Shown one piece after another: positions 7,669 through 16,294 of a stretch of 63,297 bases of DNA. Every line of letters begins with the position of its first letter. Position 1 is the first letter of the stretch. The stretch is from positions 1-63,297 of the forward strand of contig JAEWLW010000019.1 in the NCBI GenBank assembly GCA_023457355.1, given 5' to 3'. The translations under genes were made by a program, and so were the position numbers. The notes under the pieces are model-generated. The model saw only the letters and a list, made by a program, of their open reading frames with translations, made no database searches and was not told the origin of the DNA. This DNA is from Bacillota bacterium. Lineage in GTDB: Bacteria; Bacillota; Clostridia; Oscillospirales; Ruminococcaceae.

Positions 7669-8664
7669 CTATTTTTTAAGCCAGCTCATCATCTTGCGCA
7701 GCTGTGCGCCGACAATCTCGACAGGGTGTGCGGCTTCCATGCGGCGGGTGGCCATGAACTTGGCGCGGCGGCCCGCACGGTTCTCAGAGATCCATTCGGA
7801 AGCGAAGGTGCCGTCCTGAATCTCACGCAGAATCTTCTTCATCTCCTTGCGGGTATCCTCGGTGATAATACGCTTGCCGGTTCGGTAATCGCCATACTCG
7901 GCGGTATCGGAAATGGAGTAACGCATCATGGCAAATCCGCCGGAGTTGATGAGGTCGACGATCAGCTTCATCTCGTGCACGCACTCAAAATAGGCCATCT
8001 CGGGGGCGTAGCCCGCCTCGACCAGTGTATCAAAGCCCGCCTTCATCAGCTCGGTGACGCCACCGCAAAGCACGCTCTGCTCACCGAACAGGTCGGTCTC
8101 GGTCTCTTCCTTAAAGGTGGTCTCAATGATGCCCGCTCTGCCCGCGCCGATGCCGCAGGCATAAGCCAGCGCGTACTCGCGCGCCTTACCGCTTGCGTCC
8201 TGATGGATGGCAATCAGCGACGGAACGCCCTTGCCCTCCTGGTACTGGCTTCTGACGGTGTGTCCAGGGCCCTTGGGCGCAACCATGATAACGTCGACGC
8301 CCTTGGGCGCTTCGATCTGCTTAAAGTGAATGTTGAAGCCGTGCGCAAACATCAGCACATTGCCCTCGACGAGGTTGGGTGCAATTTCCTCAGCGTAGAT
8401 ATCAGCCTGCTTTTCATCGGGAACCAGCATCATGACGAAATCCGCAGCCTTTGCCGCCTCGGCAACCGGCAGAACCTTCAGCCCCGCCGCCGTTGCTTTC
8501 TCACAGCTTGCGCTCGACGACCGCAAACCGACGATGACGTTAGCGCCGCTTTCCTTCAGATTCAATGCATGCGCATGGCCCTGGCTGCCATATCCCATAA
8601 TAGCTACGGTTTTCCCATCGAGAAGACTCAGGTTGCAGTCTGCGTCATAAAACATTTTTGCCAT
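7669..8664 (-). CDS. ilvC: Ketol-acid reductoisomerase IlvC
   Basis: IlvC isomerises and reduces acetolactate or acetohydroxybutyrate in valine, leucine and isoleucine synthesis. The 331-residue length marks the short class I enzyme. The Rossmann motif is GYGSQGHAHALNLKESG (near residue 25), and VRSQYQEGKGVPSL and the metal-binding DLFGEQSVLCGG (near 190) are intact. The ATG at 8664 follows GGAGGG; a TTG at 8679 overlaps that site and is not the start. It follows ilvB by about 185 bases behind a shared T-box promoter. Confidence 0.96.
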   Translation of the reverse strand: MAKMFYDADCNLSLLDGKTVAIMGYGSQGHAHALNLKESGANVIVGLRSSSASCEKATAAGLKVLPVAEAAKAADFVMMLVPDEKQADIYAEEIAPNLVEGNVLMFAHGFNIHFKQIEAPKGVDVIMVAPKGPGHTVRSQYQEGKGVPSLIAIHQDASGKAREYALAYACGIGAGRAGIIETTFKEETETDLFGEQSVLCGGVTELMKAGFDTLVEAGYAPEMAYFECVHEMKLIVDLINSGGFAMMRYSISDTAEYGDYRTGKRIITEDTRKEMKKILREIQDGTFASEWISENRAGRRAKFMATRRMEAAHPVEIVGAQLRKMMSWLKK

Positions 8665-8849
8665 TTTTTTGCCCTCCAATTATTACATTGTTTAATATTA
8701 TTTCAAGTACCGCCTCACATTTGCATCAGCACAAGCAGCGGCGCTTTTTCAGGTTTTGGTACCAACCCTGCTCATACGGTGATTGGTACGAGTGTGCCAT
8801 TCGGTCGCCGATGCGCCCATAACTTTAAATTCTACGGTATAAGCGGCCT

Positions 8850-10517
8850 TTATTCCGGCGTATGCCGAATCGCTTCCTTGACCGAAGCGCCGCCCGGAAT
8901 CATCGGCATAACCATCTCGTCCTTGTCGATGAGGCAATCGATTACGCAGGGCTTGCCGGAAGCCAACGCCTCTTTAAAACAGGCTTCGAACTGTGCGAGC
9001 GTCTCGGCGCGGTAGCCCTTGGCGCCAAACGCGTCGGCCACCGCTGCAAAATCGGTCTTGCGCTCGGGGTCGGTCGCCGAATAACGATGGTCGTAGAACA
9101 GCGTCTGCCACTGCCGCACCATACCGAGAACCCGGTTGTTCATCACAACGGAAACGATGGGCAGGCCGTAGCTGACCGAGGTGCAAAGCTCGTTGAGGTT
9201 CATGTGAAAGCATCCGTCGCCGGTGATGTGCACCACCCGCCGCTCCGGGAATGCCACCTGAGCGCCACAGGCTGCGCCGTAGCCAAAGCCCATGGTGCCA
9301 AGGCCGCCGGATGTTAAGAAGGAGCGCGGACGCGTGCGCTTGCAGTACTGCGCCGCCCACATCTGGTGCTGGCCGACGTCGGTAACAATAATGGCGTCCT
9401 CGCCGGCCATATCGCAAATCATCTCCATCATATCGCAGGGGCGAAGCGCCTCATTCCTGAACTGCGGCTCAGGGTCCTGCGCACGCCATTCGGCAAGCTG
9501 CCGGCGCCAGGCGGAATGTTCCTTTTCTTCTATTAAAGGCAGCAGTTTCGCGAGCACTTCGCCAACATCGCCCGCAATAAAATGATCCACCATAACATTT
9601 TTGTTCATCTCGGAACAGTCGATATCAATATGAATAATCTTGGCGCCCGCGGCAAACTGCGCCGGATTTGTTGCCACACGGTCGGAAAATCTCGCCCCGA
9701 TAACCACAAGCACGTCGGCGTTGCTCACAGCAAGCGCGCTTGAAATATTGCCGTGCATCCCAATCATCCCCATATTCAGCGGGTCTTCATAAGCGAGCAC
9801 GCCGGTACCCATAATGGTGTGGCAGGCGGGCAAAGATGCTTTGTGGATCAACTCATAGAGTTTATCGGACCCGTTTGCGGTGATGACACCGCCGCCAAAA
9901 TGCACCATCGGGCGCTCGGCCGTATTGATGAGCTTAGCTGTCTCTTCAATGACTTTCGGGTTGATGGGCGCCGGTTTATTGCGCATATCCGGCACGGGCT
10001 CATAAAATTCGCAGACGGCGGCGGTCACATCCTTCGGAATATCGACCAGCACCGGCCCGGGACATCCTGTGCCCGCAATTCGGAAGGCTTCTCTCAGCGT
10101 ATGCGCCAGCTCATCGACACTGCGTACCACCATATTGTGCTTGGTAATCGGCATGGTCATGCCGGTGATATAAATCTCCTGAAAGCTGTCGCGGCCAATC
10201 ATGGAGTTTGGCACATTCGCCGTTATTGCCACCATCGGGATAGAATCCATGTAGGCGGTGGCAATGCCGGTCACCAGATTGGTGCTTCCGGGGCCCGAGG
10301 TCGCCATCACGACGCCGGTTTTCCCGGTGGCTCTGGCATAGCCGTCTGCGGCATGCGCCGCGCCCTGTTCGTGGGCGGTCATAATGTGCTTAATACTCGG
10401 CGTTTTAAAAAGTGCGTCGTAAATATTTAGGATGGTTCCCCCCGGGTAGCCGAATACCGTGTCAACACCCTGTTCCTGCAAGACCTTTAAGACTATCTGA
10501 GAACCGTTAAGCTTCAT
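8850..10517 (-). CDS. ilvB: Acetolactate synthase large subunit IlvB
   Basis: IlvB condenses pyruvate with pyruvate or 2-oxobutyrate using thiamine diphosphate, the first common step of branched-chain amino acid synthesis. At 555 residues it has the normal length. The catalytic glutamate is in AHEQGAAHAADGYAR (about residue 48), and the ThDP-Mg motif runs from GDGCFHMNLNELCT to a downstream NN. The FAD-binding middle domain is recognisable from residue about 190 to 340. No ilvN regulatory subunit gene lies beside it. Expression is probably controlled by the T-box leader immediately upstream. Confidence 0.95.
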   Translation of the reverse strand: MKLNGSQIVLKVLQEQGVDTVFGYPGGTILNIYDALFKTPSIKHIMTAHEQGAAHAADGYARATGKTGVVMATSGPGSTNLVTGIATAYMDSIPMVAITANVPNSMIGRDSFQEIYITGMTMPITKHNMVVRSVDELAHTLREAFRIAGTGCPGPVLVDIPKDVTAAVCEFYEPVPDMRNKPAPINPKVIEETAKLINTAERPMVHFGGGVITANGSDKLYELIHKASLPACHTIMGTGVLAYEDPLNMGMIGMHGNISSALAVSNADVLVVIGARFSDRVATNPAQFAAGAKIIHIDIDCSEMNKNVMVDHFIAGDVGEVLAKLLPLIEEKEHSAWRRQLAEWRAQDPEPQFRNEALRPCDMMEMICDMAGEDAIIVTDVGQHQMWAAQYCKRTRPRSFLTSGGLGTMGFGYGAACGAQVAFPERRVVHITGDGCFHMNLNELCTSVSYGLPIVSVVMNNRVLGMVRQWQTLFYDHRYSATDPERKTDFAAVADAFGAKGYRAETLAQFEACFKEALASGKPCVIDCLIDKDEMVMPMIPGGASVKEAIRHTPE

Positions 10518-10544
10518 CTGATGTTCCCCCTTCCCTTTTTTTGC

Positions 10545-10866
10545 GAGAAATAAAAAAGCCCATGTCTCATGATTTTAGATAATCAAGAGACAAAGGCTAA
10601 AAGCACTCTGCGGTACCACTCTAATTGCCGATGCTTATGCTGCATCAGCCACTCTGCGCATCTGTTCTCTAAAAACAAATGCCGTGCACCTTAACGTGTG
10701 CAACCCGTCCGAGCCTACTAAAAGAAACGTTCTTCTGTTCGGTCGGCCGCTCGGGGATGACCTTCGCTTTGCTTTAAAACACCGCCTTGCACCACACCGG
10801 CAGCTCTCTGAAGTTTTAAAAGCAGGCTACTGTTCCCGTCTTTGCGTTTGAACTATGCGATTGTTG
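10545..10866 (-). promoter_or_regulatory. T-box leader of ilvBC, probable Val (GUC) specifier
   Basis: Read on the minus strand the leader shows the T-box hallmarks in order. First comes stem I with the CAGAGAGCTGCCGG segment and a specifier region GAAGGUCAUCCCCGAGC. Then comes the antiterminator bulge AGAGTGGTACCGC (about 10623-10608), and last a terminator stem with arms of about ten bases (GTCTCTTGAT with ATCATGAGAC, 10592-10564) before TTTTTTATTT. Aligning to the usual GAA-NNN-purine pattern gives GUC (10761-10759), a valine codon. Uncharged tRNA-Val would therefore favour read-through into ilvB. The class is secure; the exact specifier is inferred from position. Confidence 0.92.
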
Positions 10867-10872
10867 TGTTTA

Positions 10873-10900
10873 ATTATATCGGTTTAAAGTAAAATGTCAA
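10873..10900 (-). promoter_or_regulatory. Strong sigma-A promoter of the ilvBC T-box
   Basis: On the minus strand a perfect TTGACA (10900-10895) and a perfect TATAAT (10878-10873) are separated by 16 bases. The predicted start at about 10866 matches the 5' edge of the T-box. Confidence 0.85.
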
Positions 10901-11190
10901 TTGTACATTACGTATAATTTTAAAAATAAAACGCACTGTTTTTAGGGTATTAACAACACATCAGACAACTATTCCACCCGGTTTTTACCCGAAAATCACG
11001 TTGTTGCTACAAATCTTCAATGTTTGGGCGCCACAAATTATGAGTTCTAACAAAAATTATTCGTATAAAATGCATTGGATGTCTGAGGTCATAACAAACG
11101 GCGCCATTGGCGCAGCCCAGCTGCGGGATAAATTTTTGTTTAATGCCTGTATTTTTCGGGCTCCTTATTAACCCGGCACCCGCGTTTACC
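10901..11190. other. Intergenic stretch without recognisable gene
   Basis: These 290 bases between the ilvBC promoter and the reductase terminator carry no credible reading frame on either strand. A few short inverted matches such as GGCGCCATTGGCGC occur, but no element could be assigned. Confidence 0.5.
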
Positions 11191-11224
11191 TGCTAAAAGG
11201 CCCCGGACGAACATCCGGGGCCTT
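11190..11224 (-). terminator. Terminator of the flavin reductase gene
   Basis: AAGGCCCCGGA (11197-11207) and TCCGGGGCCTT (11214-11224) form an 11-bp stem with a 6-base loop. On the minus strand it is followed by TTTTAGC. It lies 17 bases after the stop codon. Confidence 0.85.
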
Positions 11225-11240
11225 AAGGCGTTGCGCACTA

Positions 11241-13019
11241 TTATTTATCGCAGTAAGCGGCAGCGCTCTGCCCTGCCTGACGGCCAAAGACGACAATATC
11301 CGCCACCGCGTTACCACCCAGACGGTTGCCGCCGTGAATGCCGCCGGTAACCTCACCCGCAGCAAACAGGCCGGGAATCGGCTCACCGGAAGCGCCAATA
11401 ACTTCGGTGTTGACATTGATCTTCAAACCGCCCATGGTATGATGGACACCGGGCGCAATCTGAACGGCGTAGAACGGCCCCTTGGAAATATCATATTCCA
11501 TGCCGGTATCGCGTCCGAACGCCTCGTCCTTCTGGTCGGCTATAGCCTTGTTCCAGCTTGCAAGGGTGGCGGCCAGCGTCTCCGGGGGCGCTTTCATCGC
11601 TTCGGCCAGCACTTCAATAGTGTCGCCCGAAACGGCCAGCCCCTTCTCGACATAGCCGGCAGCCGCCTTGACACGGTCGCAAAGGCCCTGGTCAAAAATC
11701 AGGTACGCATAGCTGCCCTCCTGCGCAATCTCCGCAGCAGAGACCACATCGCGGGTCTTGAGCTCATTGATAAAGCGCTCACCGGCCTGATTGACCAGAA
11801 TTGCGCCGTCGCCGCGCAGGCCCTCGGTCAGCATAATGCTGGTTGCCTGATGGACGGTCGGATGAATCTGAATCTGTTCGATATCCACCAGCTCTGCGCC
11901 AACAGCTTCGGCCATGACAATGCCGTCGCCGGTCGCGCCCGGGGCGTTGGTTGTGACATAGCCCTTGAGCTCAGGCTTGTATTTGGCATACATCTCTTCG
12001 TTGGCGCCAAAGCCACCGGTCGCCATAACAATCGCCTTTCCGGTAAACAGGTAGTCGGTGTCTTCGCTCTCGGCCTTCACCCCGGTGACAGCACCCTCGG
12101 TGAGCACCAGTTCGGTCGCCTTGGTGTTATAATAAACTGGAATATCATTCTTCTGAACGTTTTCGACAAATTTTTCAACCAGATAGCTGCCCACGGCGCT
12201 GCCGCCCTCAGGGCGATGTGTGCGCTTATTTGAAGCACCGCCGGAGATGGTCAGTTCCGGCAGAGGCGCACCGATAGAAGCCAGCCAGTCAATGGCGCCT
12301 GCCGAACGCTCGGCCATTGCGGTAACCAGCTCAAGATTGTTGATATTGTGGCCGCCCTCCATGGTGTCGTCAATAAAGGACTGTACGCTGTCCTCAACAT
12401 TCAGCGCCTTTTGCACGGAAGTTTCGGCAGCGTTCATGCCGCCTGTCGCCTTGACGCTGTTGCCGCCGGCCATCGCCATTTTTTCGATTATGACAACATT
12501 CTTTCCGGCTGCCTTGGCCTCAAGTGCAGCCACCATGCCGGCGCCGCCGGCCCCAATGACCACGACATCCGCCTGGACTGTTTCGGCCTTCTTTTCCGCC
12601 ACCGGCTTAGTCACCGGCGTCTGAAGCGTGCTGGTATCAACGCCCGCTGAAACCAGCGCGGCGGTGACCGCCTCAATTAACCCCTTACTGGTTACCGTTG
12701 CGCCCGCAATGGTATCCACCGCCAGCGACTGGTTGGCGATAATGCCAACAGGCAGCTGTTCGATAGCCACCGAGCCGACGCCCGCCGTCTCTTTGTTTTC
12801 GGCAACCTCAATTTTCTCAATTTGGTTGTCACCAAGGGTAACAGTTACCTTCAAATCACCGCCGTAGCCCTTTGCCGTGCCCTCATAGGTGCCAGGGGTG
12901 TATTTTCCGGTGGTCGCCTCAGGTGCAGCTGGTTGGCTGCTGGCAGGGGCGGCATTGCACGCCACCAGGGCGAGGCTTAATGCCAGAACCAGCAGTAACG
13001 AAAGCAGCTTGTTCATCAT
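11241..13019 (-). CDS. Secreted flavinylated fumarate-reductase-like lipoprotein
   Basis: The 592-residue protein has a lipoprotein signal ending LVAC (Cys21). An FMN-binding domain follows (about 40-125) with the covalent flavinylation motif DTIAGAT (102-108), so FMN is probably attached to Thr108 by ApbE. The rest is a flavocytochrome c/fumarate reductase-type FAD domain starting VVVIGAGGAGMVAAL (about 154) and ending with GLFAAGEVTGGIHGGNRLGG. This family reduces fumarate, urocanate or similar enoates outside the membrane using electrons from membrane quinol or flavin carriers. The true acceptor cannot be read. It is a single gene with its own terminator; no apbE or heme-binding gene is nearby. 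Confidence 0.9.
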   Translation of the reverse strand: MMNKLLSLLLVLALSLALVACNAAPASSQPAAPEATTGKYTPGTYEGTAKGYGGDLKVTVTLGDNQIEKIEVAENKETAGVGSVAIEQLPVGIIANQSLAVDTIAGATVTSKGLIEAVTAALVSAGVDTSTLQTPVTKPVAEKKAETVQADVVVIGAGGAGMVAALEAKAAGKNVVIIEKMAMAGGNSVKATGGMNAAETSVQKALNVEDSVQSFIDDTMEGGHNINNLELVTAMAERSAGAIDWLASIGAPLPELTISGGASNKRTHRPEGGSAVGSYLVEKFVENVQKNDIPVYYNTKATELVLTEGAVTGVKAESEDTDYLFTGKAIVMATGGFGANEEMYAKYKPELKGYVTTNAPGATGDGIVMAEAVGAELVDIEQIQIHPTVHQATSIMLTEGLRGDGAILVNQAGERFINELKTRDVVSAAEIAQEGSYAYLIFDQGLCDRVKAAAGYVEKGLAVSGDTIEVLAEAMKAPPETLAATLASWNKAIADQKDEAFGRDTGMEYDISKGPFYAVQIAPGVHHTMGGLKINVNTEVIGASGEPIPGLFAAGEVTGGIHGGNRLGGNAVADIVVFGRQAGQSAAAYCDK

Positions 13020-13146
13020 CAGTTTTCTCCTCTCATTCTATTCACTTTCGCCATTTACCTATTGAATGGCGTAACAGATTATATCACATGGCACAGGAGC
13101 GCTGCAACCTTTTGTAAGTAAATGTCACCAATTGTTTCCTTTGCCC

Positions 13147-13174
13147 TTGTATTATTAAAATAACTTTATATAAT
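13147..13174 (+). promoter_or_regulatory. murI promoter
   Basis: TTGTAT at 13147-13152 and TATAAT at 13169-13174 are separated by 16 bases. This is about 120 bases before the murI start codon. The intervening leader has no clear structure. Confidence 0.6.
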
Positions 13175-13297
13175 GTTAATGGTGGCTCGCATCTGAGACC
13201 GCCGCCTTTTGCACGTATTAAATATAAATCAGAAATTTGCCGCCGGTCAACTTTTGCCCGCCAGATTGTCCGCTGCGGCACCGAAATGAGGGGTTTT

Positions 13298-14092
13298 ATG
13301 GGTAAATTGAGCGGCCCCATCGGGGTCATGGATTCCGGTATTGGTGGCCTCACCGTGGTAAAAGAACTGCAGAAAATTTTACCTGGAGAGGATATTATTT
13401 ATTTTGGCGACAGCGCCAACTGCCCCTATGGCAACAAAACCTCGGCACAAATTGCCGAGCTGAGCCGCGCCATGCTGCGCTTTTTAGGCGAAAACGGCGT
13501 CAAGGTAACCGCCATAGCGTGCAATACCATTTCAACACTGGTCGACCAGCTGACACCGCATTTTGATTACGAGATTATCGGCATTGTCTCACCGGCCGCC
13601 GACTACATAGCCCGCTCGGGCATTAAACAAGTCGGCCTTATCGCCACCGAGTTTACCGTAAGCACTAAAAACTACGATAAGCTCATCCACCGGCACGACC
13701 CCTCTATTGAAGTTGTGGGCAAGGGCAGCCCGCTGCTTGCCGCACTGGTGGACCGCGGTGACTTTAACGAGCAGGATATCAACGCCGAAATCACCACTCA
13801 AATTGACAACATCCTTTCACGCCGCAAGGTGGATCATGTGATTTTGGGCTGTACCCATTATCCGATTGTGGCGGATAATTTCAAGCATTGTTACCCCGAA
13901 ATAACTTTTGTGAACCCTGCGCTGGAACAAGCCAATGCTGTGCGTGATTATCTTGCAAATCAGGATGCGCTGAGCGATAAACCGCGCGGCAGCTTCGCCA
14001 TCTGCACCTCGGGCGATCCCCAGGTCTATGTGGCTGTGGCAAAACGTCTGGGGCTGTTTGAAGCCACCGCGCTTAAGGTGATCAGCATTTAA
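13298..14092 (+). CDS. murI: Glutamate racemase MurI
   Basis: MurI makes D-glutamate for peptidoglycan. The 264-residue product starts with GPIGVMDSGIGGLTV, the substrate/phosphate-binding N-terminus, and has the two catalytic cysteines in AIACNTIST (about residue 74) and ILGCTHYPI (about 186). The start at 13298 has GAGGGG four bases upstream; an ATG at 13286 is in frame but has no ribosome site. It is a single-gene unit and shares a bidirectional terminator with the gene that converges on it. Confidence 0.95.
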   Translation: MGKLSGPIGVMDSGIGGLTVVKELQKILPGEDIIYFGDSANCPYGNKTSAQIAELSRAMLRFLGENGVKVTAIACNTISTLVDQLTPHFDYEIIGIVSPAADYIARSGIKQVGLIATEFTVSTKNYDKLIHRHDPSIEVVGKGSPLLAALVDRGDFNEQDINAEITTQIDNILSRRKVDHVILGCTHYPIVADNFKHCYPEITFVNPALEQANAVRDYLANQDALSDKPRGSFAICTSGDPQVYVAVAKRLGLFEATALKVISI

Positions 14093-14120
14093 AGCGCGCC
14101 GCTTTTGAACCAGAAAGATA

Positions 14121-14160
14121 AAATTTGCCGCTGGCATGAGCCAGCGGCAAATTTATTTTA
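14121..14160. terminator. Bidirectional terminator between murI and converging gene
   Basis: AAATTTGCCGCTGGC and GCCAGCGGCAAATTT form a 15-bp perfect stem with an ATGA loop. T-rich sequence follows on the plus strand, and the A-rich left arm gives T residues on the minus strand. Confidence 0.88.
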
Positions 14161-14176
14161 TAACATGACACCCCGG

Positions 14177-14584
14177 CTATCTCAGAACAACGGTGGCCTT
14201 GCCGCCATTGAGGCCAACAGGCAGGTCATCACCGTTCGTTGGAATTTCGCTCTGCCCCTCGCCAGCCCCGGAATCGGTTTCCAGCGGCTCCTCACGGGTC
14301 ATGGTAGTATAAAGCCAGAAGCAGCACGCCGCCAGAATGCAGATAAACAGCACTTTGAGCTTCGGGGAGATGATATGATGTTTTTCCGGGTCGGGATATT
14401 TTATAGAGGCGTACATTTTGCCGATGATCATACCGATAAAAGCGGCCACCATAACCACCAAAAGCACCTGCAGCAATACCTGAACCGGCGCCGGCAGCTT
14501 GGCCAACAGCTGTGCGAACACGCCTCCCTGCTCCTCTATCGCCGCGCCGTCCATTCCATTACCCATCGCAATACCATAGCCCAT
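14177..14584 (-). CDS. Small membrane protein of unknown function
   Basis: This 135-residue protein was not recognised. It has two strongly hydrophobic helices at about 34-55 (VQVLLQVLLVVMVAAFIGM) and about 76-93 (VLFICILAACCFWLY), with a short basic linker between them. The C-terminal tail of about 40 residues is acidic then glycine-rich and probably lies outside the membrane core. The start ATG at 14584 has a weak GGAGG-like site. It converges on murI and diverges from glyA, so it appears to be transcribed alone. Confidence 0.65.
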   Translation of the reverse strand: MGYGIAMGNGMDGAAIEEQGGVFAQLLAKLPAPVQVLLQVLLVVMVAAFIGMIIGKMYASIKYPDPEKHHIISPKLKVLFICILAACCFWLYTTMTREEPLETDSGAGEGQSEIPTNGDDLPVGLNGGKATVVLR

Positions 14585-14723
14585 GCTTTATCCTCCATCA
14601 CTTAAATATTCCGCCGGCATTCACCACGCCGGAATTTTTGCACTTCTTACCTATAAGTGTGTTGTTTGGTACGTTTTGTTTCGTGCCACAGGGAGAATTT
14701 TTCATTTTAGTAATCCCTGCAGG

Positions 14724-14753
14724 TTGATTTTTTGTCGCCTGATAGGCTATACT
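14724..14753 (+). promoter_or_regulatory. glyA promoter
   Basis: TTGATT (14724-14729) and TATACT (14748-14753) are separated by 18 bases, about 40 bases before the glyA start codon. The ribosome site GAAAGGGG follows. Confidence 0.65.
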
Positions 14754-14793
14754 GACATCATATCACGGAAAAGCGGAAAGGGGAATATCAAAA

Positions 14794-16044
14794 ATGTACA
14801 GCGAAATGCTCGACACCATTGGCTTTGTATCACAGTCCGACCCCGAGGTTGGAGAGGCAATGGCCAAAGAATTAAAGCGTCAACAGCGCAACATCGAACT
14901 GATTGCGAGTGAAAACCTGGTCTCTCCGGCGGTTCTGGCCGCAATGGGCTCGGTGCTCACCAATAAATATGCCGAAGGCTATCCGGGCAAACGCTATTAT
15001 GGCGGCTGCGAGTGTGTGGATATTGTTGAAGACATCGCGCGCGACCGTGCCTGTAAGCTGTTCGGCGCCGAGCATGCCAACGTTCAGCCGCACTCGGGTG
15101 CCCAAGCCAATGAGGCGGTTTACTTTGCGCTGGTCAACGTCGGCGATACGGTGCTGGGCATGAGCCTTGCCAACGGCGGCCATTTGACCCATGGCTCCCC
15201 GGTAAACTTTTCCGGAAAACATTACAACATGATTTCTTACGGGCTGGACGAAAACGGTTACATCGATTATGACGCCGTGCGTGCATTGGCGCTTGAACAC
15301 AAGCCCAAAATGATTATCGCGGGCGCATCGGCTTATCCGCGTGAGATTTGCTTTGACCGCTTTGCCGAAATTGCCAGGGAAGTGGGCGCTTATCTGTTTG
15401 TGGATATGGCGCACATCGCCGGTCTGGTCGCTGCCGGGCAGCACATGTCCCCCATCCCTTATGCCGATGTTGTAACCACCACCACGCATAAAACGCTGCG
15501 CGGCCCCCGCGGCGGCATGATCCTGTGCAAAAAAGAACTGGCGCAAAAAATTGACAAGGCAATCTTCCCCGGCACGCAGGGCGGCCCGCTGGAACATATC
15601 ATCGCAGCCAAGGCCGTTTGCTTTGGCGAGGCGATGGCCGATTCCTTTAAAACCTACGCCGAGCAAACCGTAAAAAATGCCAAAGCCATGGCCGCGGAGT
15701 TCGCCCGTCTGGGCGTTAACATGGTGTCCGGCGGAACTGACAACCACCTGATGCTCATCGACCTTCAGAATCTGGGCATCACCGGCAAGGAGCTTGAGCA
15801 CCGCCTGGATGAAGTTTATATCACCGTGAACAAGAACGCTGTTCCCAACGATCCGCAAAGCCCGTTTGTTACCAGCGGTGTTCGCATCGGTACGCCCGCA
15901 GTAACCACTCGCGGGTTCAAGGAGGCGGAAATGGCGCTGATTGCCAACTGGGTTTACCGTACCGCCACCAACTTTGAAGCCACCGCTGAACAGACCCGCA
16001 AAGAGGTTGAGGCGCTGTGCGCAAAGTTCCCGCTTTATCAGTAA
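14794..16044 (+). CDS. glyA: Serine hydroxymethyltransferase GlyA
   Basis: GlyA converts serine and tetrahydrofolate to glycine and methylene-THF. The 416-residue protein is full length. It has the N-terminal IELIASENLVSPAVL and YAEGYPGKRYYGGCE segments. The PLP lysine is in the motif VVTTTTHKTLRGPRGG at about 224-239. The C-terminal TRGFKEAEM segment is also normal. It is monocistronic with its own promoter. It is one of two serine/glycine genes in the window, the other being serA. Confidence 0.97.
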   Translation: MYSEMLDTIGFVSQSDPEVGEAMAKELKRQQRNIELIASENLVSPAVLAAMGSVLTNKYAEGYPGKRYYGGCECVDIVEDIARDRACKLFGAEHANVQPHSGAQANEAVYFALVNVGDTVLGMSLANGGHLTHGSPVNFSGKHYNMISYGLDENGYIDYDAVRALALEHKPKMIIAGASAYPREICFDRFAEIAREVGAYLFVDMAHIAGLVAAGQHMSPIPYADVVTTTTHKTLRGPRGGMILCKKELAQKIDKAIFPGTQGGPLEHIIAAKAVCFGEAMADSFKTYAEQTVKNAKAMAAEFARLGVNMVSGGTDNHLMLIDLQNLGITGKELEHRLDEVYITVNKNAVPNDPQSPFVTSGVRIGTPAVTTRGFKEAEMALIANWVYRTATNFEATAEQTRKEVEALCAKFPLYQ

Positions 16045-16066
16045 CCAACCGTTATACCTGCCCCCG

Positions 16067-16183
16067 ATAAAGCAGCGGGATAGATTGGCGCGGTATTCTT
16101 TGCGGGTTGCGCAAGCGAGTGCAGGCGCCGGCCGAAGACAATGGCATGCGTGGCGTAAAAGCCCGCCAGGATATCTGCTTTAT
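16067..16183. repeat. Short inverted-repeat element after glyA
   Basis: CCGATAAAGCAG (16064-16075) is mirrored by CTGCTTTATTGG (16175-16186) with one mismatch, spanning about 117 bases. The interior has no gene. Its size and form resemble the elements at 2267 and 3922, although their sequences differ. Confidence 0.45.
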
Positions 16184-16211
16184 TGGCTGTCAATATTCAT
16201 TTTATCGCCCG

Positions 16212-16252
16212 GCCGCCGCAGAATTTTGCCGATTCTGCGGCGGTTTTGTTTT
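16212..16252 (+). terminator. glyA terminator
   Basis: CCGCCGCAGAAT (16213-16224) pairs perfectly with ATTCTGCGGCGG (16232-16243), followed by TTTTGTTTT. It ends the transcript from glyA and insulates the RNA gene that follows. Confidence 0.9.
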
Positions 16253-16259
16253 GGTGCAA

Positions 16260-16288
16260 TGGACAGACGCCGGTTTTTGCGTTATACT
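16260..16288 (+). promoter_or_regulatory. Promoter of the RNA upstream of mgsA
   Basis: TGGACA (16260-16265) and TATACT (16283-16288) lie at the ideal 17-base spacing. This predicts a transcript start at about 16295, 240 bases before the mgsA start codon. Confidence 0.75.
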
Positions 16289-16294
16289 AATTGC

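Noticed and set aside
7648..9015. A 455-codon plus-strand frame opposite ilvC and ilvB
   Set aside because: It is antisense to two certain genes, crosses their boundary, lacks a ribosome site and has no family motif. High-GC third positions open such shadow frames.
14872..15858. A 328-codon minus-strand frame opposite glyA
   Set aside because: Antisense shadow of a certain gene.
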